From positions 1-37,143 of the forward strand of contig JADGHL010000040.1 of NCBI GenBank assembly GCA_019686135.1: 37,143 nt of DNA. Direction: 5' to 3'. Positions 1 to 7,792 of the stretch are shown one piece after another. A program made the translations under genes and the position numbers. The notes under the pieces were generated by a model. It ran no database searches. It was not told where the DNA came from and worked only from the letters and a program-made list of their open reading frames with translations. The first letter of the stretch is position 1. Each line of letters begins with the position of its first letter. This stretch comes from Myxococcaceae bacterium. GTDB taxonomy: Bacteria > Myxococcota > Myxococcia > Myxococcales > Myxococcaceae.

Positions 1-265
1 GCGAGGCGCTCGGCCTCCGCTCGTTGCGCGGCGACACGCTCCTCCTCGGCACGCTCCGCAGCGAGGCGCTCTTCTTCGGCGCGGCGACGCTCCTCCTCCG
101 CGGCGAGGCGCTCGGCGGCGAGGCGCTCGGCTTCGAGCGCGCGGCGTTCCTCCTCCTCGCGGAGCCGAGCCTCCTCCGCGCGCCGCTCCTCTTCGAGCCT
201 TCGGGCCTCCTCCGCGAACTGTCGCTCGGCTTCGAGCCGCTCCTCTTCGCGCCTCCGCCACTCCT
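1..265 (-). repeat. Low-complexity coding repeat (EER/AER coiled coil)
   Basis: Near-repeats built on gaggcgctcg and cctcctcg units fill this stretch. On the minus strand they encode degenerate EEERL/AAERLA heptads of the coiled coil in the DUF4388 protein. The periodicity is explained by the protein and is not an independent DNA element, although such tracts are prone to expansion and contraction. Confidence 0.6.
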
Positions 266-872
266 CGGCGGAGATCGCCTCCACCTTTCCGTCGAGCTCG
301 AGCACCTTCAGCAGCGCCCACTTCCGCGCATCGAGCAGATCCGGAACGGAGAACAGCCGGAGGCTCTCCAGCAGTGCGCGGTCAGTCTCGTCGGCGATCC
401 ACTCCTCGCACTGCTCGGGCTCGGCGCAGCGGAGCAGGACGTCCTCCGGCCCGGCGCCGACTTCGAATGCGGCGCGCACCGCGTCGACGCCGCGGACGCG
501 CCCCCGGGGGTCGATCTCCTCCTCCGCCAGCTCCACCGTCTCGCCCGCTTCGGCGATCTGCTTGACCGTCGCGAGCAGCCGCGCCGCATCCACCGTCCCG
601 GGATCGAGCTCGGCCTCCTCGAGCGCGTCCTCGTCCGGGGTGGCGCCGGATCCGCGCGCCCAGAGCGCGTCCAGCGTCTTGAGATCCAGCCTTCCGGCCT
701 GCAGGAGCGCCTGGGTTGCGGTCTGGTGGCCGAACCGCACGTCGGCGCCCACCAGGTCGCCGCGCTGGAAGTGGAGCGTGGAGATCCGGCCTCCCGCCGT
801 CACCTTGAGCACGCCGGTGACCTTCTCCTTGTGGATGTCGAAGAGCGCGCGGGCGACGGGGGTGACGGGCAT
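1..872 (-). CDS. DUF4388 (PATAN-like) protein with long charged coiled coil, partial
   Basis: The gene starts at an ATG at 872 and runs off the left edge, so only the first 290 codons are visible. Residues about 5-65 look like a DUF4388/PATAN domain: a GVLKV strand, a basic turn, LHFQRGDLVGAD, then a helix (ATQALLQAG). DUF4388 is frequent in myxobacterial regulatory proteins and is thought to be a protein-interaction module. The middle part is acidic and helical. From about residue 205 onward the chain is an almost uninterrupted Glu/Ala/Arg heptad-like coiled coil (EERRRAEEERLAAER type). No membrane segment is seen. No clear Shine-Dalgarno precedes the ATG; the start was chosen because the DUF4388 fold begins straight after it. 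The C-terminal domain lies outside the window, so the output function is unknown. Domain call fairly sure, role inferred. Confidence 0.75.
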   Translation of the reverse strand, partial: MPVTPVARALFDIHKEKVTGVLKVTAGGRISTLHFQRGDLVGADVRFGHQTATQALLQAGRLDLKTLDALWARGSGATPDEDALEEAELDPGTVDAARLLATVKQIAEAGETVELAEEEIDPRGRVRGVDAVRAAFEVGAGPEDVLLRCAEPEQCEEWIADETDRALLESLRLFSVPDLLDARKWALLKVLELDGKVEAISAEEWRRREEERLEAERQFAEEARRLEEERRAEEARLREEEERRALEAERLAAERLAAEEERRRAEEERLAAERAEEERVAAQRAEAERL

Positions 873-906
873 TTGGGCGGTGAGCTTAGTTCGCGTGGAC
901 CTGGCC

Positions 907-1392
907 TCAAGTGCCCGGCCGCCCGCCGGTCAGCTGCCCGAGCGCCTCGTACGTGGCGATCCCCACCGCGGTGGAGAGGTTGAGGCTGCGCACCCCCTCC
1001 ACCATGGGGATGCAGGTCACCTCGCCAAAGCCGCCCCCGAGGATGGCCTGCCCCAGCCCGCTGGTCTCGGAGCCGAACACGAGGTGATCGCCCTCGCGGT
1101 AGCGGATGTTCCAGTGCGGGGTGCCGCTCCGGGCGGTGAACAGGAACCGCCGCGCCTGCGGGAACCGAGCGAGGTAGGCCTCCCACGAGGGGAAGAGGTC
1201 CAGGAACACCTTGTCCCAGTAATCCAGCCCGGCACGCTTGAGCTCGCGGTCGCTGATGGAGAACCCCAGCGGTTCGACCAGGATCAACCGGCACCCGGTG
1301 ACCGCGCACAGCCGGGCGACGTTTCCGGTGTTGGGGGGAATCTGCGGGGCGACGAGGACCAGGTGGAGCGGTGACGAGAGCGGGCGGAGCAT
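907..1392 (-). CDS. trmL: tRNA (cytidine(34)-2'-O)-methyltransferase TrmL
   Basis: This 161-residue protein has the size and motifs of the single-domain SpoU/TrmD (SPOUT) methyltransferase TrmL, which 2'-O-methylates the wobble base of tRNA-Leu isoacceptors using S-adenosylmethionine. Visible motifs are motif 1 PPNTGNVARL at residues 19-28, motif 2 FGSETSGLG at 106-114 and the knot-forming motif 3 SLNLSTAVGI at 136-145. The family member closest in architecture is E. coli TrmL (YibK, about 157 residues). The ATG at 1392 lies 14 bases from the divergent GTG of the DUF192 gene, so the two presumably share a short promoter region. Nothing looks damaged. A different target tRNA cannot be excluded from sequence alone. 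Confidence 0.9.
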   Translation of the reverse strand: MLRPLSSPLHLVLVAPQIPPNTGNVARLCAVTGCRLILVEPLGFSISDRELKRAGLDYWDKVFLDLFPSWEAYLARFPQARRFLFTARSGTPHWNIRYREGDHLVFGSETSGLGQAILGGGFGEVTCIPMVEGVRSLNLSTAVGIATYEALGQLTGGRPGT

Positions 1393-1406
1393 GGTCTAGT
1401 CACCTC

Positions 1407-1763
1407 GTGCCATTTCGCGTCACCAACCGCACGCGCCAGGCAGTCCTGGGCGACCGGATCGAAGAGGCCCGATCCCTGGGCGATCGCCTCGTCGGCCTGA
1501 TGGGGCGCAGGACGCTCCCCTTCGGGGAGGGGCTGCACATCGTCCCCTGCAACTCCATCCACACCTTCTTCATGCGCCTGCCGATCGACGTGGCGTTTCT
1601 CGACGCAGAGCGGCGAATCGTCAAGCTGATGGCGGCATTGCCGCCGTGGCGGGCGACCTCAATATACTTCCGGGCGAAATCGGTGCTGGAGCTCCCTGCA
1701 GGGGTGTTTGCCGGGAGCGGGACCATGGAAGGAGACGAGCTGGTGTTCGAAGAACTCCGCTGA
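1407..1763 (+). CDS. DUF192 family protein
   Basis: About 118 residues matching DUF192: an N-terminal strand (FRVTNRTRQAVLGDRIEEA), then GLMGRRTLP, the hallmark CNSIHTFFMRLPIDVAFLD and the C-terminal strand SVLELPAG....G...GD. The family is a small beta-rich fold of unproven function, often encoded as a secreted protein; here there is no signal peptide, so a cytoplasmic form is expected. The GTG at 1407 was preferred to one at 1371 because the extra 12 residues are unconserved and would run across the start of divergent trmL. No strong ribosome binding site is visible, so the start is the least certain part. Confidence 0.8.
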   Translation: MPFRVTNRTRQAVLGDRIEEARSLGDRLVGLMGRRTLPFGEGLHIVPCNSIHTFFMRLPIDVAFLDAERRIVKLMAALPPWRATSIYFRAKSVLELPAGVFAGSGTMEGDELVFEELR

Positions 1764-1800
1764 AAGCTCTCCGACTAGTCCTTTCGGAGGATTCACCCTG

Positions 1801-1809
1801 TGCTAGCTT
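1801..1809 (+). promoter_or_regulatory. Possible extended -10 element before the PP2C gene
   Basis: TGCTAGCTT fits an extended -10 pattern (TGn followed by TAGCTT) 36 bases before the PP2C start codon. No convincing -35 hexamer is placed upstream. This is a pattern match only. Confidence 0.25.
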
Positions 1810-1844
1810 CCGCGCCGTCTCAGCCCACCCCTGGACCCTGAAGC

Positions 1845-2609
1845 ATGCGCATCGAGGTTGCTGGTTCCACACACGTCGGCATGAAACGGAACCACAACGA
1901 GGACAACTTCCTCGTGCTGACCGACGAGAACCTGTTCGTCGTAGCGGACGGGATGGGCGGGCACTCCTCGGGAGAAATCGCCTCCAAGATCGCCGTCGAC
2001 GAGATGGCCGAGTTCTTCCGGATGACGTCCCGCGACCAGGACAGCACCTGGCCGTTCAAGATGGACAAGACGAAGAACTACGACGAGAACCGCCTGCAGA
2101 CGGGGATCAAGCTCGCCAACGCGCGGATCTACGAGCGCGCCAGCAGCGAGGCGAAGTACCGCGGGATGGGCACCACCATCGTCTCGGTGCACTTCGCCAA
2201 CAACACCGCCTACATCGCGCACGTGGGCGACAGCCGGGTCTACTTCTTCCGACAGGGGCAGCTGAAGCAGGTCACCGAAGACCACTCGCTGCTGAACGAC
2301 TACCTCAAGGCGAAGAAGCTCACGCCGGAGGAGATCGAGGCGTTCCCGCACAAAAACGTCATCGTCCGGGCGCTCGGGATGAAGGACACCGTGCAGGTGG
2401 ACGTCAGCCGGCTCGAGCCGATGGATGGCGACATCTTCCTGCTCTGTTCGGACGGGCTCTCCGGCATGGTGCCGGACACGCAGATCCAGGAGACGCTGGC
2501 GACCGTGTCCGATCTGGAGCGTGCGTGCGGTCAGCTCATCGATCTCGCGAACGCGAACGGCGGGAACGACAACGTGACCTGCGTCATCACCCGGTTCAGC
2601 ACCCATTGA
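1845..2609 (+). CDS. PP2C-family protein Ser/Thr phosphatase
   Basis: A 254-residue stand-alone bacterial PP2C (PPM) phosphatase, a Mn/Mg-dependent enzyme that removes phosphate from Ser/Thr and typically opposes Hanks-type kinases. All metal-site motifs are present: NEDN at 18-21, VADGMGGH at 33-40, GMGTT at 107-111, HVGDSR at 126-131, CSDGLSGM at 201-208 and GGNDNVT at 239-245. There is an unusual insertion at about 58-85 (KMDKTKNYDENR region) between the DGMGGH motif and the following helix. No membrane segment or sensor domain is present, so it should be soluble. The last bases overlap the TTG start of a small downstream gene, which implies translational coupling. A Ser/Thr kinase lies elsewhere in the window (35986 onward), but no direct link can be shown. 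Confidence 0.92.
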   Translation: MRIEVAGSTHVGMKRNHNEDNFLVLTDENLFVVADGMGGHSSGEIASKIAVDEMAEFFRMTSRDQDSTWPFKMDKTKNYDENRLQTGIKLANARIYERASSEAKYRGMGTTIVSVHFANNTAYIAHVGDSRVYFFRQGQLKQVTEDHSLLNDYLKAKKLTPEEIEAFPHKNVIVRALGMKDTVQVDVSRLEPMDGDIFLLCSDGLSGMVPDTQIQETLATVSDLERACGQLIDLANANGGNDNVTCVITRFSTH

Positions 2610-2938
2610 GCGATCTGAGCCAAAGCGTTCCCAACGACGTGCTGGAGATGTGGCTGGCGGCCCTCGTCGAGGACGCGGGCGCGAAGGCTGCGTTCGTCAG
2701 CACGTGGGACGGAGAGATCCTCGCATCGCGCGGCCAGTCCGAGCAGCGCATCCACCCGCTGCCGACGCCGCAGCAGATGCTGACCGGCCCGAAGATCTTC
2801 GTCTCCGAATCCGGCACCGAACGCATCGTCGTGGCGCCGGCCGGCCCGGACCTGCTGCTGGTGGGCACCTTCGACATCAAGACGCGCGAAGACCTCATCC
2901 TCGCGGCGATCGCCGCGCTCACTCGTCCCGCGAGGTAG
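2606..2938 (+). CDS. Small Roadblock/LC7-like protein coupled to the PP2C gene
   Basis: A 110-residue open frame starts with TTG at 2606, which overlaps the PP2C stop codon (TTGA). Alternatively it starts at GTG 2639. The chain reads as helix (VLEMWLAALVEDAGA), two strands around a turn (AAFVSTWDGEILAS), then strands ERIVVAPAGPDLLLVGTFD and a closing helix. That order resembles the Roadblock/LC7 (longin-like) fold used in bacteria for regulating small GTPases or kinases. The family call rests on predicted topology and short motifs, not on a diagnostic signature. The overlap with the phosphatase gene argues that it is real and acts with it. It could instead be an unrelated profilin-like or PAS-like small fold. 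Confidence 0.6.
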   Translation: MSDLSQSVPNDVLEMWLAALVEDAGAKAAFVSTWDGEILASRGQSEQRIHPLPTPQQMLTGPKIFVSESGTERIVVAPAGPDLLLVGTFDIKTREDLILAAIAALTRPAR

Positions 2939-2990
2939 CCGCCACCACCGCCGCCTGCTGCAGACGGAAGACGGCAGACGGGAAACGCCT

Positions 2991-3599
2991 CTACGCATCC
3001 GCCTTCCGTCCCCTCTTCTTCGGCAACGGCGCCGGCGTCGGCTTCTTCCCCAACAGCCGTTCGTACATCTCGGGCGTGTCGATGTTCACCAAAACGCCCG
3101 GATCCCTCGTCGCCACGCGGCGCAGCTCCAGCTTCTGGACGATCGACGCGAGCGGGAGATCGCCCTCCATCCGCAACAGCCGCTCCGCGGCCTCGCGCCA
3201 GAGGATGACCGGCTGGCCAGGCGCGCCCTCGAAGTCCGGCACCACCCCATCCGCTCCGTCCATCGACTTGAGCAGCTTGTCCACCGTGGACGACCGCACC
3301 GCGGGGCGCTCGACGGCGTGAAGGACGATCGCCTCGGCGCCCTCGTCGAGCGCCGCCTTGATGCCCGCGCGGGTCAGCCCCTCGCCGTCACCCTCCACCA
3401 GCACCGCGTCCGGGTGGCGTTCCTTGATCGCCTCGGCCCCGCTGCGGATCACCCCGATGGTGCCCGCGCACCCGGCCTTGCTGAAGGTCGAGCTCAGCCA
3501 CTTGAGGAAGCTGCGACCCTTCTCGTACTCGAGATTCGCTTCCGGAATCCCCAGCCTGGCGCCATCGCCGGACGCCACGATCACCGCGACGGTCTTCAT
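2991..3599 (-). CDS. MobA-like NTP transferase family protein
   Basis: Predicted 202 residues with the Rossmann-like fold of MobA/MocA-type nucleotidyltransferases, which transfer a nucleotide to molybdopterin or to a sugar phosphate. Visible are the N-terminal loop VASGDGARLG at 8-17, a central IGVIRSGAEA, an acidic strand AIVLHAVERPAV where the metal-binding Asp normally sits, and the late NIDTPEMYERL motif that is typical of MobA-like proteins. The Lys that usually follows the glycine-rich loop (xPK) is replaced by PE, with the next Lys at about 27. The ATG at 3599 is preceded by GAGGAGG eight bases upstream, which settles the start; an upstream in-frame start at 3635 is unnecessary. It is convergent with the small gene before it. 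Substrate unknown; a molybdenum role is possible but no Mo-enzyme gene is nearby. Confidence 0.7.
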   Translation of the reverse strand: MKTVAVIVASGDGARLGIPEANLEYEKGRSFLKWLSSTFSKAGCAGTIGVIRSGAEAIKERHPDAVLVEGDGEGLTRAGIKAALDEGAEAIVLHAVERPAVRSSTVDKLLKSMDGADGVVPDFEGAPGQPVILWREAAERLLRMEGDLPLASIVQKLELRRVATRDPGVLVNIDTPEMYERLLGKKPTPAPLPKKRGRKADA

Positions 3600-3748
3600 C
3601 CCGAGCCTCCTCGCACGGCGTGCTTCTGCCTGCAAAAGCTAGGGACGGAGCGCGCGGCCTTGAACTGCCGCGCGTCCGGGGTACGGGCGCCTCGTGCCGC
3701 GGACCAATGGTCACTGTGGAGCGACCGACACAGCGGCGCGGCGGAGCC

Positions 3749-4159
3749 TCAGACTGTCGGCGAGGCGGAGCGATTGACGCGGGCGAGCAGGTCGGCGGCC
3801 CAGGCGCGCGCTTCGTCGAGGCTCTCGCACACGGTCCACGGCGTCGGCAGCGGGTTGACCATCAGCACCGTCATCGCGATGAAGCGGGTCAGCGGCGACA
3901 CCAGCACCTTGGCGGTGCCCAGGCACCAGGACCGGAGCGCGTCGCGGTGCTCGGTCTGCCACTGCCGGGTGCGCGCCCGCAGGTGGGCGGACACCTTCCC
4001 CATCCTACTGGCGTCCAGAATCACCACGTGGGGTTCCCGCCGGTAGAGCACCGCGGTCGCCTCCCGGATGTAGGCCTCGATCTCCTCGTGGCCCGGGGTG
4101 CCCTCCATGGAGTGCACCACGATCGGCCAGCTGCTCGTGTCGACGCGCCACGATCCCAC
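3749..4159 (-). CDS. STAS/SEC14-like domain protein, partner of the histidine kinase
   Basis: Predicted 136 residues beginning at a GTG three bases after the stop of the histidine kinase gene, with GAGG a few bases upstream. This spacing makes it the second gene of a kinase operon. The pattern is a beta-rich start (WPIVVHSMEG), helix (HEEIEAYIREATAVL), strand PHVVILDASRMG, a long basic helix (LRARTRQWQTEHRDALR), strand, helix LTRFIAMTVLMVNPLP, then a final ESLDEARAWAADLL helix. It matches a family of small STAS/SEC14-like proteins that I associate with myxobacteria; their biochemical role is not established. A longer version starting at 4213 would overlap the kinase gene and is not favoured. 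Involvement in the kinase signalling path is inferred from context. Confidence 0.7.
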   Translation of the reverse strand: MGSWRVDTSSWPIVVHSMEGTPGHEEIEAYIREATAVLYRREPHVVILDASRMGKVSAHLRARTRQWQTEHRDALRSWCLGTAKVLVSPLTRFIAMTVLMVNPLPTPWTVCESLDEARAWAADLLARVNRSASPTV

Positions 4160-4161
4160 GG

Positions 4162-5628
4162 TTACCTCGACTGATCCGAAAGCGGCAGCAGCACCTCGCA
4201 CCGCGTGCCGCAACCCTCCTGGCTCTGCACCCGCACCGTACCCTTATGTTCCTCGATGATCCGCTTGACGATCGTCAGCCCGAGGCCGCTGCCCCGGGGC
4301 CGGGAGGTGACGAACGGATCGAACAGCCGTTCCTGCATTGCGGGAGAGATCCCCACACCGTCGTCCTCGACCGAGAGCTTCACCTGCGCGCGGCCGGGGT
4401 CGCGTTCGAGCGAGACACGCAGCTGGCCGCCTCCGGGCATCGCCTGCACGGCGTTGCGGAAGAGGTTGGCGAGCGCCAGCGAGAGCAGCCCGGGGTCCAT
4501 CGGCACCTCGTCCGGCACGTCTTCGAAGGCGCGTACGACCTGGATCCGTTCCGCCGCCGCGGGGTCGCCCCGGAGCACTTCCGCGAGCACCTCGTCCACC
4601 ATCGGGCTCAACCGGCGCGGCACCAGCCGCACGCGTGTGGGGCCGACCAGCTCCAGAAGGTTCCGCACCAGCCCATCCAGCCGCTTGACCTCCTCGTCGA
4701 TGATCCTGCACAGCACCGCGTCGTCTCCGCCGCGCGTGGCGCTCCGGCGCAGGAGCGCGGCGGCGTTGGCGATCGACCCGAGCGGATTGCGGACCTCGTG
4801 GGCGATCACCGCCGACATCTCCGCCACCGCGGCGATCCGGATCTGCCTGGAGAGCGCCTCCTGCGCCTCACTCAGCTCCTGGAGCGAACGCCGCAGCCGC
4901 GCCTCGGTCCGCTTGAGATCGGTGACGTCCAGGTCCACGCCCAGAACGCCCAGCACCTCTCCTGCCTGCCGCACCGGCGCCATCGTCCGGCTGAACGCGC
5001 GCCGCTCGCCGTCCACCGTCCACTCGAGCTCGTCGCGCACGGTCTGTCCGCCCATCACCGGCGGGAAGCACCGAGCCCAGTGCTCCTTCGAGACCGCCGG
5101 CACCTCGAGCTCGTCGAACCTCCGTCCGAGCGCGTTGCCGACGTGACGCCGCGACGCGGGGTTCTGCAGCACCAGGCGGCCCTGCGGATCGCAGATCCAG
5201 AAGTCGAACGGGAGCGTCTCGCCCAGCGTCACCAGCCAGGACTCGAGCTCGCGCCACTGCCGTTCATTCTCCGCGCGGTTCGAGTCCTCCAGCATCAGCC
5301 CCACCACGCCACCCTGCGACCTGGTCAAGCTGGTGCGGAACCATGTCTCCCGCCCATCCGCGGCGATGCGCCGATGCTCCACCACCTTCGGCGGCCCGCC
5401 CCGCCCGACCTCCCGCACCGCCTCGAGCAGCCGGCCGCGCTCCGCCGCCGGGAGCCCGGGCCCTTCCAGCGCCGCGTCGTCCACCGCATCCCCCACCGTC
5501 TGATCGATGATCTGCGCCGCGCCGGCCACCACGGTGGCGCGATCCCCGTTGGGTTCCCAATGCAGCACCATGCCACCCGCGGCCGCGAGCAAGGCGAAGA
5601 GCTCCGCTGGGTCGGAAAGGGCATTCAT
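4162..5628 (-). CDS. PAS-domain sensor histidine kinase
   Basis: A 488-residue soluble histidine kinase without membrane segments. Residues about 1-115 form a PAS-like unit (ADGRETWFRTSLTR), 130-240 a second PAS domain (FDFWICDPQGRLVLQNPASR, ending VDLDVTDLKR), 240-265 a linker coiled coil, then HisKA with the phosphoacceptor H277 in AHEVRNP, and HATPase_c with N box NLFRNAVQAM (388-397), G1 DDGVGI (422-427), F box FDPFV and G2 GSGLGL (446-451). All catalytic residues are present. The start is an ATG preceded by AAGGATAGCAGG. There is no response regulator next to it; the following gene encodes a STAS-like protein. It probably senses a cytoplasmic signal and phosphorylates a regulator encoded elsewhere. 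Confidence 0.93.
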   Translation of the reverse strand: MNALSDPAELFALLAAAGGMVLHWEPNGDRATVVAGAAQIIDQTVGDAVDDAALEGPGLPAAERGRLLEAVREVGRGGPPKVVEHRRIAADGRETWFRTSLTRSQGGVVGLMLEDSNRAENERQWRELESWLVTLGETLPFDFWICDPQGRLVLQNPASRRHVGNALGRRFDELEVPAVSKEHWARCFPPVMGGQTVRDELEWTVDGERRAFSRTMAPVRQAGEVLGVLGVDLDVTDLKRTEARLRRSLQELSEAQEALSRQIRIAAVAEMSAVIAHEVRNPLGSIANAAALLRRSATRGGDDAVLCRIIDEEVKRLDGLVRNLLELVGPTRVRLVPRRLSPMVDEVLAEVLRGDPAAAERIQVVRAFEDVPDEVPMDPGLLSLALANLFRNAVQAMPGGGQLRVSLERDPGRAQVKLSVEDDGVGISPAMQERLFDPFVTSRPRGSGLGLTIVKRIIEEHKGTVRVQSQEGCGTRCEVLLPLSDQSR

Positions 5629-5721
5629 CCTGCTATCCTTGAGTTCCAGACAAACCGGAACACTCCCCCACTTAGCAGGCGCGACCGCAGAAGGTGAATC
5701 ACTGCGATCCGGATCCTGATG

Positions 5722-6741
5722 TCAACCGGCCGGGATGCGCTCGTCACCCCAGGCGATCACGTCCACCAGTTCCTCGCCGTCCCGGACCCGCGTGCCTTCC
5801 AGCACCGTACACCGGCCGAGCCGCGCGTGGGCGCCCACGTGGGCATCCGCTCCGACGTACGCCCCGGAGGCCACCCGCGCGGTCGGATCGACCGTTGCGC
5901 CCGCGTCGAAGAACGCGGGCCCCACCACGCCGGCGCCGTTCAGCTGCGCCGACGGGTGCCGCCACGACAGCTTCCCCTCACGCACCGCGCCCTCGAACGG
6001 GTTGGCCCCATGGAGCGCAGCGAGTGGCACCTGGCCGAAGAGCAGATCGGTCTGCGCCTGCAGATAGCGCGCGGGCGTCCCGAGGTCCGACCAGTATGCC
6101 TGTACGATGTGGCCTCGGACGGTCAGCCCCTCCTCGATCATCCGCACGTAGACCTGGCGGTTGATGTCCTCTTCGCCGCCGGGCGACATGAAGTCGAAGA
6201 CCGCCGGCGACATCACGTGCACACCGGAGAAGTGCCACGGGCTGAGGCGTTCGCCGCCCGGGCCGTGCCCGGCGATCCGGCGCACGCGCTGCTGCGCGTC
6301 CAGCTCCACCGCCGCGTACGACTCGTTCTGTGGCATCGGCAGAAGCACCATGGTGGCGGCGGCGCCGGACTCGCGGTGTTCGGCGACGATCGGGACGAGG
6401 TCGATGGCGAAGAGGATGTCGCCGTTGAGGACGACGAAGTGATCGTCCTCGAGGAAGCGGCGCAGTCCGCGGATCCCCCCGCCGGTGCCCTGGATGACCG
6501 GCTCGTGGACCACCTGGAGATCGAGGCCCATGCGCACACACTCCGCCTCGGCGCAGGCTCGCATCACCTCCGGCAGATGGTGGGTGTTGATGCCGACCGC
6601 GCGGACCCCGGCGGTGCGCAGCACCGACAGGTTGTAGCGAAACAGCGGTTGACCGAGCAGCGGGATCGCCGGCTTGGGCCACCGGTTCGTCAGCGGCCGT
6701 AGCCGCGTGCCCAACCCCGCGCAGAGGATCATCGCCCTCAC
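5722..6741 (-). CDS. murU: Sugar-1-phosphate nucleotidyltransferase, probable MurU (MurNAc-1-P uridylyltransferase)
   Basis: A 339-residue protein with the nucleotidyltransferase signature CAGLGTRLRPLT at 7-18, substrate lysine region PKPAIPL and metal-binding NGD at 106-108. The following AYWSDLGTPARYL motif is typical of GDP-mannose/UDP-sugar pyrophosphorylases. The C-terminal about 80 residues (VGPAFFDAGATVDPTARVASGAYVG and on) look like left-handed beta-helix hexapeptide turns, which the shorter Pseudomonas MurU lacks. The start is GTG at 6741, one base after the stop of an AmgK-like kinase gene. That pairing is what identifies MurU: AmgK makes MurNAc-1-phosphate and MurU makes UDP-MurNAc, bypassing de novo, fosfomycin-sensitive synthesis. 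A mannose-1-phosphate guanylyltransferase is the main alternative. Confidence 0.75.
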   Translation of the reverse strand: MRAMILCAGLGTRLRPLTNRWPKPAIPLLGQPLFRYNLSVLRTAGVRAVGINTHHLPEVMRACAEAECVRMGLDLQVVHEPVIQGTGGGIRGLRRFLEDDHFVVLNGDILFAIDLVPIVAEHRESGAAATMVLLPMPQNESYAAVELDAQQRVRRIAGHGPGGERLSPWHFSGVHVMSPAVFDFMSPGGEEDINRQVYVRMIEEGLTVRGHIVQAYWSDLGTPARYLQAQTDLLFGQVPLAALHGANPFEGAVREGKLSWRHPSAQLNGAGVVGPAFFDAGATVDPTARVASGAYVGADAHVGAHARLGRCTVLEGTRVRDGEELVDVIAWGDERIPAG

Positions 6742-6742
6742 G

Positions 6743-7777
6743 TCACGCCAGCTCCGGAACGTATTTCGCCACGATCTCGCGCAGGTCGTTCAGCTCCGGC
6801 TGCGTGTCCAGCGCCGCCTTCACGTAGCGGAGCGATGCGGGGATCGACACCAGGAACCCCGGGTTGCCCTTGACGCGGTGGATGTACTCGAAGCGGCCCG
6901 CGTCCTTGAGCTTGCGCTGGACGGTGAGCAGGTCGAAGAACGCCTTGAACCCGCGCGGTTCGATGCGCTCCCCGCTGTGTTCCGCGAACTCGGCGATGTA
7001 GCGGTCCAGCATCGCGTCGACGAACGGGCGCTCCAGCTCCACGTAGGAGTCGCGCAACAGCGCCACGAGGTCGTACTGCCGCGGCCCCTGCAGCGCGTCC
7101 TGGAAGTCGATCACCACGAGCTCCCCGTCTTTCACCATGATGTTGCGGCTCTGGTAGTCACGGTGGGTGAAGCCGCGCGGGGCAGCGGCGAGCTCGCGGG
7201 CGATCCGGCGGAAGATCTGATCGAGCCGCTCGCGCTCGGCCGGGGTGGGCTGCTTCCCGCTCCAGACCTCCAGGCCCCACTCGCGGAAGTGGTGGAGCTC
7301 CCAGTCGTAGAGGTCCTCGTCGAAGGCGCGGGTGAACGCGAGACAGGACGGGTCCTGTTCCCGCTCTGCACGCGCGCGCAGGCGGGCAAGGAGCGCCACC
7401 GCGCGGCCGTAGAGCTCCTCCTTCGGAATCTCCTTGAGCGCGGCCTCGAAGGTCAGATCCCCGAGGTCCTCGAGGACCATGATCCCCGCGGGTTCGTCGT
7501 AGCGGAGGATCCGCGGCACCCTCACCCCGAGCCGTTCGAGGTAGCGGTGCACGTTGACGAAGGGGAGCTCCTTCGGCGGATCTCCCTTGGAGGCCTCCTC
7601 CGACCGCTTGGAGCCCTCGGGCGGCATCACCATCAGCACGTAGCTGTCGGGCGGCGTCCCCACCCGGTAATACGAGCGGTTCGAGGCATCGCCTTTGAGC
7701 TTTGTGACCGGCGCATCGTCCACTGCGCGGCCGGTGGCGCGGGCCACCTGTGCGCGGAGCGCGGAATCCAGATCCAT
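6743..7777 (-). CDS. amgK: AmgK-like N-acetylmuramate/N-acetylglucosamine kinase (APH family)
   Basis: A 344-residue aminoglycoside-phosphotransferase-fold kinase. Recognisable are the N-lobe motif GDASNRSYYRV at 29-39 (AmgK proteins have GDAS.R.Y.R), hinge IMVLEDLGD at 99-107, catalytic loop FTHRDYQSRNIMV at 203-215, the metal-binding DFQDALQGPRQYDLVALLRD at 224-243 and an RKLKDAGRF segment near 305 conserved in this family. AmgK phosphorylates the anomeric hydroxyl of MurNAc or GlcNAc released during cell-wall recycling. It lies directly upstream of the nucleotidyltransferase gene with one base between them, forming a two-gene operon. The family and pairing are strong; the exact sugar is inferred. 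Confidence 0.82.
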   Translation of the reverse strand: MDLDSALRAQVARATGRAVDDAPVTKLKGDASNRSYYRVGTPPDSYVLMVMPPEGSKRSEEASKGDPPKELPFVNVHRYLERLGVRVPRILRYDEPAGIMVLEDLGDLTFEAALKEIPKEELYGRAVALLARLRARAEREQDPSCLAFTRAFDEDLYDWELHHFREWGLEVWSGKQPTPAERERLDQIFRRIARELAAAPRGFTHRDYQSRNIMVKDGELVVIDFQDALQGPRQYDLVALLRDSYVELERPFVDAMLDRYIAEFAEHSGERIEPRGFKAFFDLLTVQRKLKDAGRFEYIHRVKGNPGFLVSIPASLRYVKAALDTQPELNDLREIVAKYVPELA

Positions 7778-7792
7778 GCGGGGAAAGGTCTC

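Noticed and set aside
24-983. Long plus-strand open frame rich in Leu, Arg and Glu
   Set aside because: It is the complement of the DUF4388 coiled-coil gene and trmL; composition is that of a shadow frame in GC-rich DNA and no domain is recognisable.
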